DNA of 64,000 nucleotides, from the NCBI RefSeq assembly GCF_022898935.1, contig NZ_JALIRP010000016.1, forward strand, positions 1 to 64,000. The letters are read 5' to 3'. A model generated the notes under the pieces. That model was given only the letters and a program-made list of their open reading frames with translations. It was not told where the DNA came from and made no database searches. The first letter of the stretch is position 1. Each line of letters opens with the position of its first letter. Of the stretch, positions 15,921 through 25,366 are shown in pieces. Made by a program: the position numbers and the translations under genes. This DNA is from Paenibacillus mangrovi (GTDB lineage: Bacteria; Bacillota; Bacilli; Paenibacillales; Paenibacillaceae).

Positions 15921-17369
15921 ATGAATATTGCATCAGGCATACTAGGGTTAATTCTCTTTCTGAATTTTATCTTTGTTCTAGTCGTTGTTTTTAAAGAAAG
16001 GCGGGACGCCGGTGCCACTTGGGCATGGCTGCTCGTGCTTACCTTTATTCCGATTGTCGGATTTTTGCTGTACCTGCTGTTTGCTCAGAACTTCAGGCAA
16101 GTCCGTCTGTTTCATTGGGGCGACTTGAAGAAAATCGGCGTTGAAGAGACCATCTTGGAGCAGATCGGACAAATACAATCGGGAAGCTATCAGTTTCATA
16201 ATGCGTCAGCCAGCAATAACCGAGATCTCATCTATATGCATCTGAACAACAACCACTCTATTTTTACTGAAGAAAATGCGGTAGATATTATCACGGACGG
16301 CCAGGAGAAGTTTGACAATCTATTCAAGGATATTGAGGCGGCCAAAGTTTACATCCATGTCCAGTATTACATTATCCAGAATGATAACCTCGGCAAAAAA
16401 TTAATAAATCTTCTTACGCAAAAAGCAAGAGAAGGCGTTAAAGTCAGAGTATTATACGACCAGCTCGGCTCCAAAAAGCTGACAAAAAGGTTTTTCCAGG
16501 ACTTCCGCGAAGCGGGTGGTCTTGCAGAGGCTTTCTTTCCTTCCAAGCTCCGTCTGATCAACCTGCGGCTGAACTACCGAAACCACAGGAAGCTGGTCAT
16601 TATTGATGGAGAAATTGGATATGTCGGCGGTTTTAATGTAGGCGATGAGTACCTGGGTCTCAATTCCAAATTCGGCTACTGGCGAGATACACATCTGCGG
16701 ATTACCGGTTCCGCCGTATACGCCATGCAGATCCGATTCATTTTGGACTGGAATCAGGCATCCCATCACCACGCGATTACCTATTCTCCCAGTTTGTTTC
16801 CGAACGTTGGCCCGGCTGGTAAAATAGGTATGCAGATCGTAACCAGCGGTCCGGACAGTCAGTTTGAACATATCAAGAATGGTTATATTAAAATGATATC
16901 TTCCGCGAAGAAATCGATATATATTCAGACCCCATATTTCATACCAGATCCAAGCCTGCTTGATGCCTTAAAGATTGCAGCACTATCCGGTGTGGAAGTG
17001 AAAATTATGATTCCGGATAAACCGGATCATATCTTCGTTTATTGGGCGACGTACTCATACATAGGTGAATTGTTGAAAACCGGTGCTACGGTATATCTCT
17101 ACAATAACGGCTTTATTCATGCGAAAACGATCGTTATTGACGGGGAAATCGCTTCCGTAGGAACGGCCAACATCGATTACCGCAGCTTTAAGCTTAATTT
17201 TGAGGTCAATGCCTTTTTATATGATGACCGGATTTCGCAAAAACTGACTGAGGTATTTGAAGAGGATATTCTAGTATCCAAGCAGCTTACCATGGAAGAG
17301 TATCTGGAGCGTCCAAGATGGATACGGATGAAAGAGTCCGTCTCGAGGCTGCTGTCACCAATACTGTAA
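15921..17369 (+). CDS. cls: Cardiolipin synthase (phospholipase D family)
   Basis: About 482 aa from ATG 15921, behind AAGAGGGGG. The longer TTG-initiated frame lacks a site. Two N-terminal membrane segments (residues 2-22 and about 35-55) precede two HKD motifs: HRKLVIIDGEIGYVGGFNVG and HAKTIVIDGEIASVGTANID. These are the catalytic phosphatidyl-transfer sites. It condenses two phosphatidylglycerols into cardiolipin and glycerol at the membrane. Followed by a bidirectional terminator. Confidence 0.95.
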   Translation: MNIASGILGLILFLNFIFVLVVVFKERRDAGATWAWLLVLTFIPIVGFLLYLLFAQNFRQVRLFHWGDLKKIGVEETILEQIGQIQSGSYQFHNASASNNRDLIYMHLNNNHSIFTEENAVDIITDGQEKFDNLFKDIEAAKVYIHVQYYIIQNDNLGKKLINLLTQKAREGVKVRVLYDQLGSKKLTKRFFQDFREAGGLAEAFFPSKLRLINLRLNYRNHRKLVIIDGEIGYVGGFNVGDEYLGLNSKFGYWRDTHLRITGSAVYAMQIRFILDWNQASHHHAITYSPSLFPNVGPAGKIGMQIVTSGPDSQFEHIKNGYIKMISSAKKSIYIQTPYFIPDPSLLDALKIAALSGVEVKIMIPDKPDHIFVYWATYSYIGELLKTGATVYLYNNGFIHAKTIVIDGEIASVGTANIDYRSFKLNFEVNAFLYDDRISQKLTEVFEEDILVSKQLTMEEYLERPRWIRMKESVSRLLSPIL

Positions 17370-17398
17370 TAAAACGTCTATTCATTCTATAATTCAAA

Positions 17399-17432
17399 AA
17401 AGAGCTGTCTCTCTTAGGGGAGGCAGCTCTTT
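17399..17432. terminator. Bidirectional terminator between cls and the stalk-domain gene
   Basis: Stem AAAGAGCTGTCTC/GAGGCAGCTCTTT with A and T runs on both sides, placed between two convergent genes. Confidence 0.85.
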
Positions 17433-17443
17433 CTTTCTATCTA

Positions 17444-18691
17444 TTATTTCATTTCAATAGATTGGTTTATTTGTGTCCACGCGGATGGACCGATCAAGCC
17501 AAGACGCCAGAATGCCACGCCTTTGAGATCATACCTTTTCGCCAGACCAATTTTGGAGTTTATGGTGGTATCCTTTTCGCTGCCTAGTGAAATACCCAGG
17601 ATGAGCTTATCCTTGCTGGTTTCCTTCAGCGCCAAGCGAATAGCTTCATCCACTTTATCGAGTGGCTCTGGACCCTTCTCCTGCTCAAACGCGTAAGCCA
17701 TAATCACCAGATCATCTGCGAGGCTCGACAACGTTTTGTAATCATAACCGGCGTACGAACTGTTGAGCGGATGAAGGACCAAAGTCAGCTTTAGACCTGC
17801 CTGATGGGCTTTGCCGGATAGATTTTTAATAAATGCATTATACTCGGACTTCACTTTATTTTTGTCTCCGGTAAGACCTAGCCCCTCCAGATCCAGCGCG
17901 ATTCCTTTGAAGCCCTTCTCGGTTGCCGTCGCCACGATCTGTGAAGTGGTTTTCTCTTGCAGCGCTGTGTCTTCCAGATTCTTGGTCAGCTCGAGGTTGG
18001 AATCTACCGAGTACACCATCAGATACGGCGTAGTGCCCTGCTGATCTGCATCCTGGATAATGGACTCGGGCGTAACGTCACCGGCTGCCTGCGGCCATTT
18101 ATACTCTTTCCCCTGTGTGGTAAATTCACCATTCGGATCAATCCGGCTCCAGCCGAACGATACCGAATCAAACGATGGGATATATGACCGTTCATCAAAA
18201 GAAGAAAGAGCATAGAAGCCCATCGTATACATATCTTTCTTCGGAGAAGTAATTGAAACGGTCTGGGTCGACTGATCCCAGGCAACGGCAGCTCCGAACT
18301 GCTGGCTGAAGAAGCTAAGCGGAATCATCGTGCTGTTTTGGATCGTCTGCGGAGCGATCGACAATGTAGTCGCCTTTCCGTCTACCAAAGCATTTTTACT
18401 TCCAATTTTCAAAACGACCTGTTTCGTAGCGCCGCCGTTTTGTTTGGTTGCAGTAATCTTCTGCTCCTTCTGATTCCATATCACCTGTATGCCCAATGCT
18501 TCAGATATGGCGCGGAATGGAACCATCGTAGTCCCCTTGATAACTGTTGGCTGCACAGGAAAAGGCAGCGGGTATCCATCCAGCATAATGCTAACTTTTC
18601 CAGGGGCTGCTTCCGTTGTTTGCTGCGGAACAACAGACAAAGATCCAGCGAGAATGACAGAACATAATAGAAATTTACCTAGTACCTTCAT
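17444..18691 (-). CDS. Secreted stalk-domain protein with GH18-like domain
   Basis: 415 aa with a signal peptide (FLLCSVILAGSLSVVPQQ, cleaved near TEAA). Residues 35-150 form a copper-amine-oxidase N-terminal-type stalk domain (VPFRAISEALGIQVIW, PLSFFSQQFGAAVAW), a common surface module in Paenibacillus. The C-terminal part is a TIM barrel resembling GH18 / YaaH-type peptidoglycan glucosaminidases. GIALDLEGLG near residue 265 is equivalent to the DxxDxDxE region with the catalytic Glu. ILGISLGSEKD and GVAFWRLGLIGPSAW fit later strands. Likely a cell-wall or chitin-type glycan hydrolase. Confidence 0.8.
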   Translation of the reverse strand: MKVLGKFLLCSVILAGSLSVVPQQTTEAAPGKVSIMLDGYPLPFPVQPTVIKGTTMVPFRAISEALGIQVIWNQKEQKITATKQNGGATKQVVLKIGSKNALVDGKATTLSIAPQTIQNSTMIPLSFFSQQFGAAVAWDQSTQTVSITSPKKDMYTMGFYALSSFDERSYIPSFDSVSFGWSRIDPNGEFTTQGKEYKWPQAAGDVTPESIIQDADQQGTTPYLMVYSVDSNLELTKNLEDTALQEKTTSQIVATATEKGFKGIALDLEGLGLTGDKNKVKSEYNAFIKNLSGKAHQAGLKLTLVLHPLNSSYAGYDYKTLSSLADDLVIMAYAFEQEKGPEPLDKVDEAIRLALKETSKDKLILGISLGSEKDTTINSKIGLAKRYDLKGVAFWRLGLIGPSAWTQINQSIEMK

Positions 18692-18909
18692 TTTTTCGGT
18701 TCTCCTATTAACTAGTGATAGATTTGATTTTCATAGAATAGTTTTACTATATCACTTTCAGGGATACCAGTTCTACCTTTAACAGGGAATAGACTACTGC
18801 GTGTTCTCTCTATCAGTCAGGTTTTCTCATCATTCTCTAATGTTACTTTAGCAGGAACACGTTATGATGAAGATAGACTATAGGAATTGCTATCGAAAGA
18901 GGGAAGAAT

Positions 18910-19551
18910 ATGCTGCATCAAATCATGGATTTTATTTCATCTATAGCCTCATCATTGGTTGATGGGCTTGGATTAGTCGGTATTTTTATTGGTATGGTTA
19001 TCGAAAGTGCTTGTATTCCGCTCCCCAGTGAGGTCATTATGCTTACCGGAGGATTTCTCGTTCATCAAGGGAAGTTCCCCTTATGGGAATTGGTTGCTGT
19101 CGGTACATTAGGTAATATCATCGGGTCCATCATCGTATTCTGGATTGGAAAAACCGGAGCTCGCACCCTTCTGGAAAAGTACGGAAAGTATTTGCTCATC
19201 AACCGCAAACATTTGGCACAAGCAGAGAGCTGGTTTCATAACTACGGAGAAAGAGCCGTTTTGATCTCTAGGGTACTGCCTTTTGTCCGTACTTTCATTT
19301 CTTTGCCTGCAGGTATATCCGGTATGAATTTCTATAAATTTCTGATCTACACCACAATCGGGTGCCTTCCTTGGAATCTGGGACTGGCCTATGCAGGCTA
19401 CCAGCTCGGTGCAAATTGGGCAATAGCCGAAAAGCTAATTCATCCTGTTACCTATGCTGTGATCGCGATTCTAGCTGTGCTTCTGATTGTTTATGTATGG
19501 AAAGCATTTCGAAAAAAGTCTAAAAATCGTGACAATTCCAAAGAGATTTAA
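18910..19551 (+). CDS. DedA-family membrane protein
   Basis: 213 aa. The conserved DedA signature is visible: ESACIPLPSEVIMLTGGFL near residue 30, then a central GNIIGSIIVFWIGKTGAR and the arginine-containing FVRTFISLPAGISGM. Several membrane-spanning segments end in a basic tail (FRKKSKNRDNSKE). DedA proteins are membrane-lipid flippases or transporters, and some recycle undecaprenyl phosphate. The start has GAGGGAAGAAT upstream. Monocistronic. Confidence 0.93.
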   Translation: MLHQIMDFISSIASSLVDGLGLVGIFIGMVIESACIPLPSEVIMLTGGFLVHQGKFPLWELVAVGTLGNIIGSIIVFWIGKTGARTLLEKYGKYLLINRKHLAQAESWFHNYGERAVLISRVLPFVRTFISLPAGISGMNFYKFLIYTTIGCLPWNLGLAYAGYQLGANWAIAEKLIHPVTYAVIAILAVLLIVYVWKAFRKKSKNRDNSKEI

Positions 19552-19622
19552 AGTTTATTACAGCGCGACCATGGACCGGTTATCAGCCGGATCGTGGTCG
19601 TTTTGTTATCACAAAGAAAAAA

Positions 19623-19639
19623 CCCGCCACTATGGCGGG
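19623..19639. terminator. Bidirectional terminator between dedA and LTA synthase
   Basis: Stem CCCGCC/GGCGGG with a 5-nt loop, with an A run on the left and T-rich sequence on the right, between convergent genes. Confidence 0.8.
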
Positions 19640-19661
19640 CTTACTAAACATGATTCATTTT

Positions 19662-21470
19662 TTAGAACAGCAGGTCCTTGGAATAATTATCTCCTTCGAG
19701 AATATCGTATTCCACCATTTTATAATCATTGAGCAGCGACGTCTGCTCTGGAGTCAGCTCTGAAATCTCACCCGAAGAACCAATCAAGACATTTTTGTTA
19801 AGTCCCGGAATCTCCGATTTGATCTTCTCCAGCATTTTGTAATAAGGAGGCATAGGTTGTCCACTGAGCTGAAAAATGGTAGGTCCAATATAAGCAGGAC
19901 TGAGCGTTCCTACGGACTGTTTGCCAATATCGAAGTTCGCCATGTACATCAGCTTGGTTTCATGCTTCAATCTTGGATTATTGTCCCAGCCTGCCTGAGT
20001 ATAGATACCTTCCGACAATGCCGGCAAATGATCTCCCCAAAATGCGACGATCGTCGGCCGTTTAATAGTCTTCAGCTGTTCACTTAAATAGGCAAGTGCA
20101 TAGTCCGTCAGCTTCGTATCATGGACATAGGTTTCGAGTTCATCCTTATACTCAGGTTTTACTCCTTTTACGGATATCGTATTAGGGCCATTTAGACCTT
20201 TGGTGAACGGAAAATGGTTCTGCATGGTCACCAGATGAAGGAATGTCGGTTTATCGGAATTTTTAAGCTCCCGTACAGCTTCCTGCACCGCATACTTATC
20301 CGAAATATATCCGTTCGGCGTGAATCGCTGGGCGTCTTTCAAGTCCTTTTCACTGGTGAACTTTTCAAAGCCAAGGATAGGATAGACTTGGTTACGGTTG
20401 TAAAACGTATCGTCAAATGGATGAAGCGCCTTGGTACTGTAGCCTCTCTCATTAAGAATGCTAACGATCGATGGCATAGACGACATTTTAACGATTCTTT
20501 GCTGATAAGGAATAGATCCGTCTTTCAAAAAGTACATCGATAAGCCGGTCAAGGCTTCAAATTCGATATTTGCGGTATTCCCGCCAAACTCTGGCGACAG
20601 CATATATCCGGACGGAGTCGAATTCTGCACCTGATGGATAAATTTCAACGGATCCTCACTCATGGTATAGGTTGGCATGCGAGTCGGATCAAAGAAAGCT
20701 TCGTCCATCATAAACATAATATTAGGCTGCTCTGCAGGTGCTTTTCCTGACATTTGATCCGGCAGCGCACTGTATTTCTTGGCAATAGCCTCGATCGCAT
20801 CTTTGTTGTAACCATCCGGTTTATCCATCAGCGTCTGATTGAGATTACCTGCAAAGGCATATACAAACCCGTTCTGTGAATAATTAACCTTCTGATTCCA
20901 AGGAATGTTCTGATATTTCATGGAGGTAGCCAGTGCTGTTTGGCTCCCAACCATCTGAACAAAGCCTACAATGATGGTTACGGATAGGACGATCATTAGG
21001 AATCGGAGCGGTAGTTGAATCTTTATCTTTGGCATCTTGAAGATCAGATATACTAGAAGTGCGATCAGAATAAGCGCCAATATCACCGCATACGGAGAGA
21101 TCATTCCTTTCACGATTTTGCTCATTTCCTGTGCGTTCTTAATCTGCCTCAAATCCCAAGGGAAAAGCGGTTCCCCGGTAGTGCCCTGCTTCTTATAATT
21201 GGCTATCGCCAAAATGATACATATCACAAATGCAATCAGCGCTCCCGAATAGACATTTGGAATCAAGGCGCTAAAGGTGAGCAGAACGAAAAAGAAAAAC
21301 AAACTCCCTGAAATATACAGCCAATAGTATTGCGAAATCCAGTTGAATACACTGTCGAAATCCATATTCAACGAGGCTGCCTGCATAATGAAATTAAGAA
21401 TAAACCCGCCAAGCAGAAGCGTGAGCAATAAGGCTCCGATTCGCTTTGAGGGCATGAAATACTGACGCAA
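19662..21470 (-). CDS. Lipoteichoic acid synthase-family sulfatase-fold enzyme
   Basis: I use TTG 21470, which follows GAGGAGGATGTAAC at ideal spacing. The ATG of the longer frame has no site. The product is about 602 aa: five N-terminal membrane segments, then an extracellular sulfatase-fold domain from about residue 230. Metal/catalytic segments are MMDEAFFDPTR, GGNTANIEFEALTG (the Thr nucleophile equivalent) and AFWGDHLPAL. LtaS-type enzymes add glycerol phosphate from phosphatidylglycerol to a glycolipid anchor. It could also be an LtaP primase or a paralogue. Confidence 0.9.
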   Translation of the reverse strand: MRQYFMPSKRIGALLLTLLLGGFILNFIMQAASLNMDFDSVFNWISQYYWLYISGSLFFFFVLLTFSALIPNVYSGALIAFVICIILAIANYKKQGTTGEPLFPWDLRQIKNAQEMSKIVKGMISPYAVILALILIALLVYLIFKMPKIKIQLPLRFLMIVLSVTIIVGFVQMVGSQTALATSMKYQNIPWNQKVNYSQNGFVYAFAGNLNQTLMDKPDGYNKDAIEAIAKKYSALPDQMSGKAPAEQPNIMFMMDEAFFDPTRMPTYTMSEDPLKFIHQVQNSTPSGYMLSPEFGGNTANIEFEALTGLSMYFLKDGSIPYQQRIVKMSSMPSIVSILNERGYSTKALHPFDDTFYNRNQVYPILGFEKFTSEKDLKDAQRFTPNGYISDKYAVQEAVRELKNSDKPTFLHLVTMQNHFPFTKGLNGPNTISVKGVKPEYKDELETYVHDTKLTDYALAYLSEQLKTIKRPTIVAFWGDHLPALSEGIYTQAGWDNNPRLKHETKLMYMANFDIGKQSVGTLSPAYIGPTIFQLSGQPMPPYYKMLEKIKSEIPGLNKNVLIGSSGEISELTPEQTSLLNDYKMVEYDILEGDNYSKDLLF

Positions 21471-21584
21471 GTTACATCCTCCTCTATCTATTCTAAGCGA
21501 ACAGTATAGTACAATTATCTTAGAAATAGATGAGAAATACAAATTTCTTGCAACATCATTAAAATTTTAGCTATGGTTCGCAAA

Positions 21585-21620
21585 AAAGGCTGATCTTCAC
21601 GAATGAAGACCAGCCTTTTG
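21585..21620 (-). terminator. Terminator of the YjcZ gene
   Basis: Long stem (AAAAGGCTGATCTTCA with TGAAGACCAGCCTTTT, one mismatch) and a CGAA loop, ahead of T-rich minus-strand sequence. Confidence 0.85.
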
Positions 21621-21653
21621 AATTTTTAGAGATTGATGTCATCTACAAGCCGA

Positions 21654-21758
21654 TTAATAGATGCCAAAGCAGCCAGAAGCAAGAATGATAACCAACAGGA
21701 TAAAGAGTACCAGAATAAAAGCAGTGTTACGGAAAACTCCACCAACTTCTCCAGACAT
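21654..21758 (-). CDS. YjcZ-family sporulation-type small membrane protein (34 aa)
   Basis: ATG 21758 lies six bases after a perfect AGGAGGTG, and TAA is at 21654-21656. The peptide starts MSGEVGGVFRNTAFILVLFI and continues as a hydrophobic helix ending in ASGCFGIY. This matches the YjcZ family of single-span, often spore-associated peptides. It has its own terminator just downstream. Confidence 0.8.
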   Translation of the reverse strand: MSGEVGGVFRNTAFILVLFILLVIILASGCFGIY

Positions 21759-21868
21759 TCAAAGCACCTCCTATCAACGATTTCGAGATATTATATGAGC
21801 ATTGTTACGGTTATGCTTGGATAATTATACTCGGTTAATGAACCTAAATTACGGAGATTAAAATTGAA

Positions 21869-22531
21869 TTACTGAACGATTTGATCTTTATGGGCTTCAA
21901 CAAATTTGACGGCCTCGAATACCATTCCCGCCGCCTGATCTCTTTTCATCACTTGTTTCGGACTGAAATTCTGATGATCGTCGAGCGTTGTCAGCTTATA
22001 GATCAGAGAACGTTGAATGGTTCCTTGATACGCGGTTGAGATGTCCTGCTCATCATGGATCTGAATGAAGATTTTGATCAGCGCATATTGGCCTGTTTGC
22101 TCAAGCGCCTGAACCAAATAGTGCGTAAACTGCTCCTTGGTCATCGGCTGCTGCGGGTCGATATCGGCCGGGATATCAAGTCCATTATAATGAGCATTAA
22201 TGAACGCTTGCGCATACCAGGCATCATTGCTGATTTTGCTGAACAGTCCTTCTGCTTCAGGTGCTTTGTTGAAGTCAATGCTCGCGAGACTGAGCTGCAT
22301 GGAATCCACGATCAGCTTGATCCCCTGCGCATTGGTCAATACCGCTTGAGGTTTGAACTCTTGATCATTCATTCCATGTAAGAACCCCTTCTCTTTCAGT
22401 GCTTGGACTTGCGTCTTATAATTGCTTTGGCTCATATCCTTGAATTCATCAGCTGCGTAAATATGCTGCGGCTGCAGCAGTGTCACAGATAAAAGCACGC
22501 TCATTACAGTAATTCCTGCTAACTTCTTCAT
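21869..22531 (-). CDS. Secreted SLH-like (S-layer homology) protein
   Basis: ATG 22531 (MKKLAGITVM) is preferred because GGGGGCGGG lies just upstream. A signal peptide ends near HIYAADEF. The mature part has SLH-type repeats: FKDM...VQALKEKGFLHGMNDQEF, then WYAQAFINAHYNGL with MTKEQFTHYLVQALE, and a C-terminal MKRDQAAGMVFEAVKF. SLH modules bind pyruvylated wall polysaccharide. The protein is short (about 220 aa), with no other domain, so it may be a small surface or regulatory factor. Confidence 0.8.
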   Translation of the reverse strand: MKKLAGITVMSVLLSVTLLQPQHIYAADEFKDMSQSNYKTQVQALKEKGFLHGMNDQEFKPQAVLTNAQGIKLIVDSMQLSLASIDFNKAPEAEGLFSKISNDAWYAQAFINAHYNGLDIPADIDPQQPMTKEQFTHYLVQALEQTGQYALIKIFIQIHDEQDISTAYQGTIQRSLIYKLTTLDDHQNFSPKQVMKRDQAAGMVFEAVKFVEAHKDQIVQ

Positions 22532-22649
22532 GATCCCGCCCCCATTGGTAATTTTTTTCATTTAATAAATTTGACGGGATTGGTATAAAAAAAGTTGCTC
22601 AATTATAACCCAACTTGATGATCATGCTGCCCGGAATTTCGCAGGATGG

Positions 22650-23348
22650 TCACCCCTGAGAGACATTCTTCCGCTTCATGCTCCGGATCAGCTTTTTCGT
22701 ATCTAGATCAATGCGATTGGATTCCGTTATTTTTTGCAGCGCTTTGTTAAATGTAAAATCATCTAAACTGCAGTTCCGGAAATAAGCTGATGTTGGCTCA
22801 GGCAGTTTAATATAACATATGGATAAAGCCCATGCTGCGGCCATCTTTACATAATACCCTTCGTGCCGAATGGAATCCAAGGCTTGTAGTACCCTGTCAA
22901 TATACTTTTCGTCTATAAAGTAGCCCAGAAGCATGACGATACCAAATCGGATTTCATATTCTTGACCAGATTGCAAATAGGGCTGAAGAAATTCCCACAT
23001 CTTGTCCTGTTCGGTTTTGGCAAATTTCAAACCTGTGCAGAAGCTGTCACATACCGACCAGTTATCGATTTTCGGGACAAAAGCAGCTGTATACCGCAGC
23101 TTTTCATCGATATCTGCTTTCACATATCCAATCACCATGCCTTGCAGCATGATTTCTTCAAAATAATCATTGTCCGCTTCTTTCAAAAACGTGCGCCAAT
23201 CCCCTTTGGCGATGTGCTTTGCCAGCTTGCGCAGCTCCGGGAGTCTAACCCCCAGCACATTGGATACATTCGGAATTAGTGCTGCGGAAAATTTCTGATA
23301 CTTCTCATCAGCAAGTTCGAACAGTTGTTCACGAATAGTTACAGCCAT
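22650..23348 (-). CDS. DNA alkylation repair protein, AlkD-like
   Basis: ATG 23348 follows AAGGAGTGTATC. The longer frame upstream overlaps the glycosylase gene. About 232 aa made of helical ALK/HEAT-like repeats, with GVRLPELRKLAKHIAKGDWR, DNWSVCDSFCTGLKFA and AAAWALSICYIKLPE as family landmarks. AlkD enzymes excise cationic alkylated bases such as N3- and N7-alkylpurines without base flipping. It is the last gene of the ada-type operon, 11 bp after the AlkA-like gene, which argues for shared induction by alkylation damage. Confidence 0.9.
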   Translation of the reverse strand: MAVTIREQLFELADEKYQKFSAALIPNVSNVLGVRLPELRKLAKHIAKGDWRTFLKEADNDYFEEIMLQGMVIGYVKADIDEKLRYTAAFVPKIDNWSVCDSFCTGLKFAKTEQDKMWEFLQPYLQSGQEYEIRFGIVMLLGYFIDEKYIDRVLQALDSIRHEGYYVKMAAAWALSICYIKLPEPTSAYFRNCSLDDFTFNKALQKITESNRIDLDTKKLIRSMKRKNVSQG

Positions 23349-23358
23349 GATACACTCC

Positions 23359-23970
23359 TTACTCAATAGATATTTCCCATAGATAAATGGAGGCAACAGA
23401 TCCATAAGGTGAATAGCGAAGCCGATACTGGTCAAACTGCTTCTTATCGAGGCTGCTGAGACCATACAGCTTCATCATGCCACGCCTTATGGCGGCATCC
23501 CCCCAACTGACCACGTCTGGCCGCTGGAGCGAATGCAGGAGCAGCATCTCTGCCGTCCAGCGTCCGATTCCTTTACATGAAGTCAGTTTCTGAATCACAT
23601 CCTCATCTGAAAGCAGAGGCAGTTCTTCCAAATCAAACTCTCTATTTACAATTCGGCAGGCCATCTCATGAATACATATAGATTTGTTCATTGTGATTCC
23701 ACATGCCTGGATACGCTCAGGCGATTGACTAGCGATCGAAATTGGCGTGATTGCTCCCGACTGCTCTTGAAGCCTGGCCCAAGCTTTATCAGCCGCTCTA
23801 ACGGAAATGAGCTGACCGATGATCGTATAGACTAGTGCGGAAAACAAATCAGGGCTCGTCGCTCGATCAACCTTACCTATCCTCATCATCGCTGCACCCA
23901 GAACCGCATCAGCTTTTTTCAAGGCATCCATTTCTGTATCGCCGTACTTAAAGAAAGAAGTTTCGATCAT
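23359..23970 (-). CDS. alkA: DNA-3-methyladenine glycosylase II (AlkA/HhH-GPD family)
   Basis: About 203 aa if started at ATG 23970 (MIETSFFKYG). The longer frame, to 24084, overlaps the radical SAM gene heavily, so the start is uncertain. The HhH-GPD core is LTSCKGIGRWTAEMLLLHSL, followed by VVSWGDAAIRRGM with the catalytic Asp. The N-terminal FSALVYTIIGQLISVRAA is typical. It removes alkylated purines by hydrolysing the glycosidic bond. Cotranscribed with adaA, ogt, the radical SAM gene and the AlkD-like gene. Confidence 0.93.
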   Translation of the reverse strand: MIETSFFKYGDTEMDALKKADAVLGAAMMRIGKVDRATSPDLFSALVYTIIGQLISVRAADKAWARLQEQSGAITPISIASQSPERIQACGITMNKSICIHEMACRIVNREFDLEELPLLSDEDVIQKLTSCKGIGRWTAEMLLLHSLQRPDVVSWGDAAIRRGMMKLYGLSSLDKKQFDQYRLRYSPYGSVASIYLWEISIE

Positions 23971-24016
23971 TATATGAATCAGCCCGCCTTCCTTAACGGT
24001 ATCCCTGATCATTGGA

Positions 24017-24826
24017 TCATGGTTCAAACCCCTTCTGGCTAATCCTGACGCTCTCTTCCGGGTAATGCATGATAAAACGTTCATACACTCTCCGGTAGGC
24101 CTCAGGATGATACCACTCTTCTAAACCGTGTTCCTGATACAGCTTCTCAATACCTAAGCTTCGAGTCCGTTTGCCCCCGCTGCCATCTCCCATAAAAAAA
24201 TCATCGATACAGATACGATCCACTAATGGAAGAAGCTTGAGTGGAAGATCTTCACTGCTCGGTAGTATGGGAGCGATTGTGGCTTGGGTTGGTACACCGG
24301 CTTCTTTCAGCCGTTTAAGCGTTCTAAGCCTGGCCTCGATCGGAGGCGTTCCCGGTGTAATAAGCCTGCGGATATCCTCGCGGTCGGTTTCGACGGTCAT
24401 ACTGACCCTTACCCTACACCCAAGCCGGAGCAGCAAATCGATGTCCCTATGAACGAGCGGACTTCTAGTCTGTACGAGTAGAAAATCGGGCGGGTCCTCC
24501 ACCATGACTTCAAGCAAAGAGCGGGTGATGCATTCTTTTGCCTCGGCAGGCTGGTATGGATCGGTGCTGGAAGACATGAAGATAGTGACCTTTCCTTTTC
24601 GCTTTGCCCGCTGCAGATCTTTGCGGAACACATCCGCTGCGTCCTTTTTGACATCAACCCATGTCCCCCACGGTTTACCACGGAATAAAGAGACTGGCAT
24701 TTGCCGCACATAACAATAGGAGCAGCCGAATGAACAGCCTGAATACGGGTTTAATGAATGACTATATCCGGTCAGAAAGCCTGTGCCTTTGTTCAACATT
24801 GATTTAGGAATTTTATATTCAAGCAT
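24017..24826 (-). CDS. SPL-family radical SAM protein (Rv2578c-like)
   Basis: Best start is ATG 24826, overlapping the ogt stop by 8 bases; the longer frame starts at TTG 24844. The iron-sulfur motif is C-S-F-G-C-S-Y-C (residues 37-44 of the longer frame) within NPYSGCSFGCSYCYVR. The later SSSTDPYQPAEAK and VSMTVETDREDIRR are SPL-family landmarks. SplB itself reverses the spore photoproduct, but this shorter, family-related protein has an unknown substrate. Its position inside an alkylation-repair operon suggests a DNA-repair role. That role is inferred from context. Confidence 0.88.
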   Translation of the reverse strand: MLEYKIPKSMLNKGTGFLTGYSHSLNPYSGCSFGCSYCYVRQMPVSLFRGKPWGTWVDVKKDAADVFRKDLQRAKRKGKVTIFMSSSTDPYQPAEAKECITRSLLEVMVEDPPDFLLVQTRSPLVHRDIDLLLRLGCRVRVSMTVETDREDIRRLITPGTPPIEARLRTLKRLKEAGVPTQATIAPILPSSEDLPLKLLPLVDRICIDDFFMGDGSGGKRTRSLGIEKLYQEHGLEEWYHPEAYRRVYERFIMHYPEESVRISQKGFEP

Positions 24827-25364
24827 TTGATTTTTCCAGCTCAAGCAGATGGATTTTCATATCCAGACCACCTCTGTAACCGGTGAGGGTTCCATTTTTA
24901 CCGATCACCCGGTGGCAGGGGACCGAGATCAGCACCGGATTCGCCCCGATGGCTGTCCCAACCGCCCGGACCGCAGCCGGCTTGCCGATAAGATGAGCAA
25001 TTTCAGAGTAAGAGCATGTTTGCCCGTACGGTATTTTACAGAGTGCATCCCATACAGATTTTTGAAAAAGAGTCCCCATCAAATCAAACGAAATGGTGAA
25101 ATCAACAAGTCTTCCTTCTAAATAACCAGCCAGTTCATCGGCATAGGGCCGCATAAGCTCGTCATTTTGCTCCAGTAACGATGTCCGGAAATGCTTCCGT
25201 ATCCACTCCTCCATTTCCTCATACGGCATGTTCGCCGATCCGACATAACAAAGTCCCTGTTCAGATGCGGCAATATGCATCTTCCAGTCCTCATGCTGAA
25301 GTAGTGTCCAGAATATCGTATGTTTCTTATTGTTATTCAAAATGAGCACCTCCACCCGTTCCAT
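24819..25364 (-). CDS. ogt: Methylated-DNA-protein cysteine methyltransferase
   Basis: 181 aa. The suicidal acceptor Cys lies in ISVPCHRVIGKNG near residue 150, with TGYRGGLDMKIHLLELE after it. The wHTH-like KIPYGQTCSYSEIAHLIGKP is in place. It transfers the methyl group of O6-methylguanine to its own Cys. The ATG at 25364 lies two bases beyond the adaA stop (tight coupling). A TTG at 25340 behind GGAGGTG is an alternative start. Confidence 0.94.
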   Translation of the reverse strand: MERVEVLILNNNKKHTIFWTLLQHEDWKMHIAASEQGLCYVGSANMPYEEMEEWIRKHFRTSLLEQNDELMRPYADELAGYLEGRLVDFTISFDLMGTLFQKSVWDALCKIPYGQTCSYSEIAHLIGKPAAVRAVGTAIGANPVLISVPCHRVIGKNGTLTGYRGGLDMKIHLLELEKSNA

Positions 25365-25366
25365 CT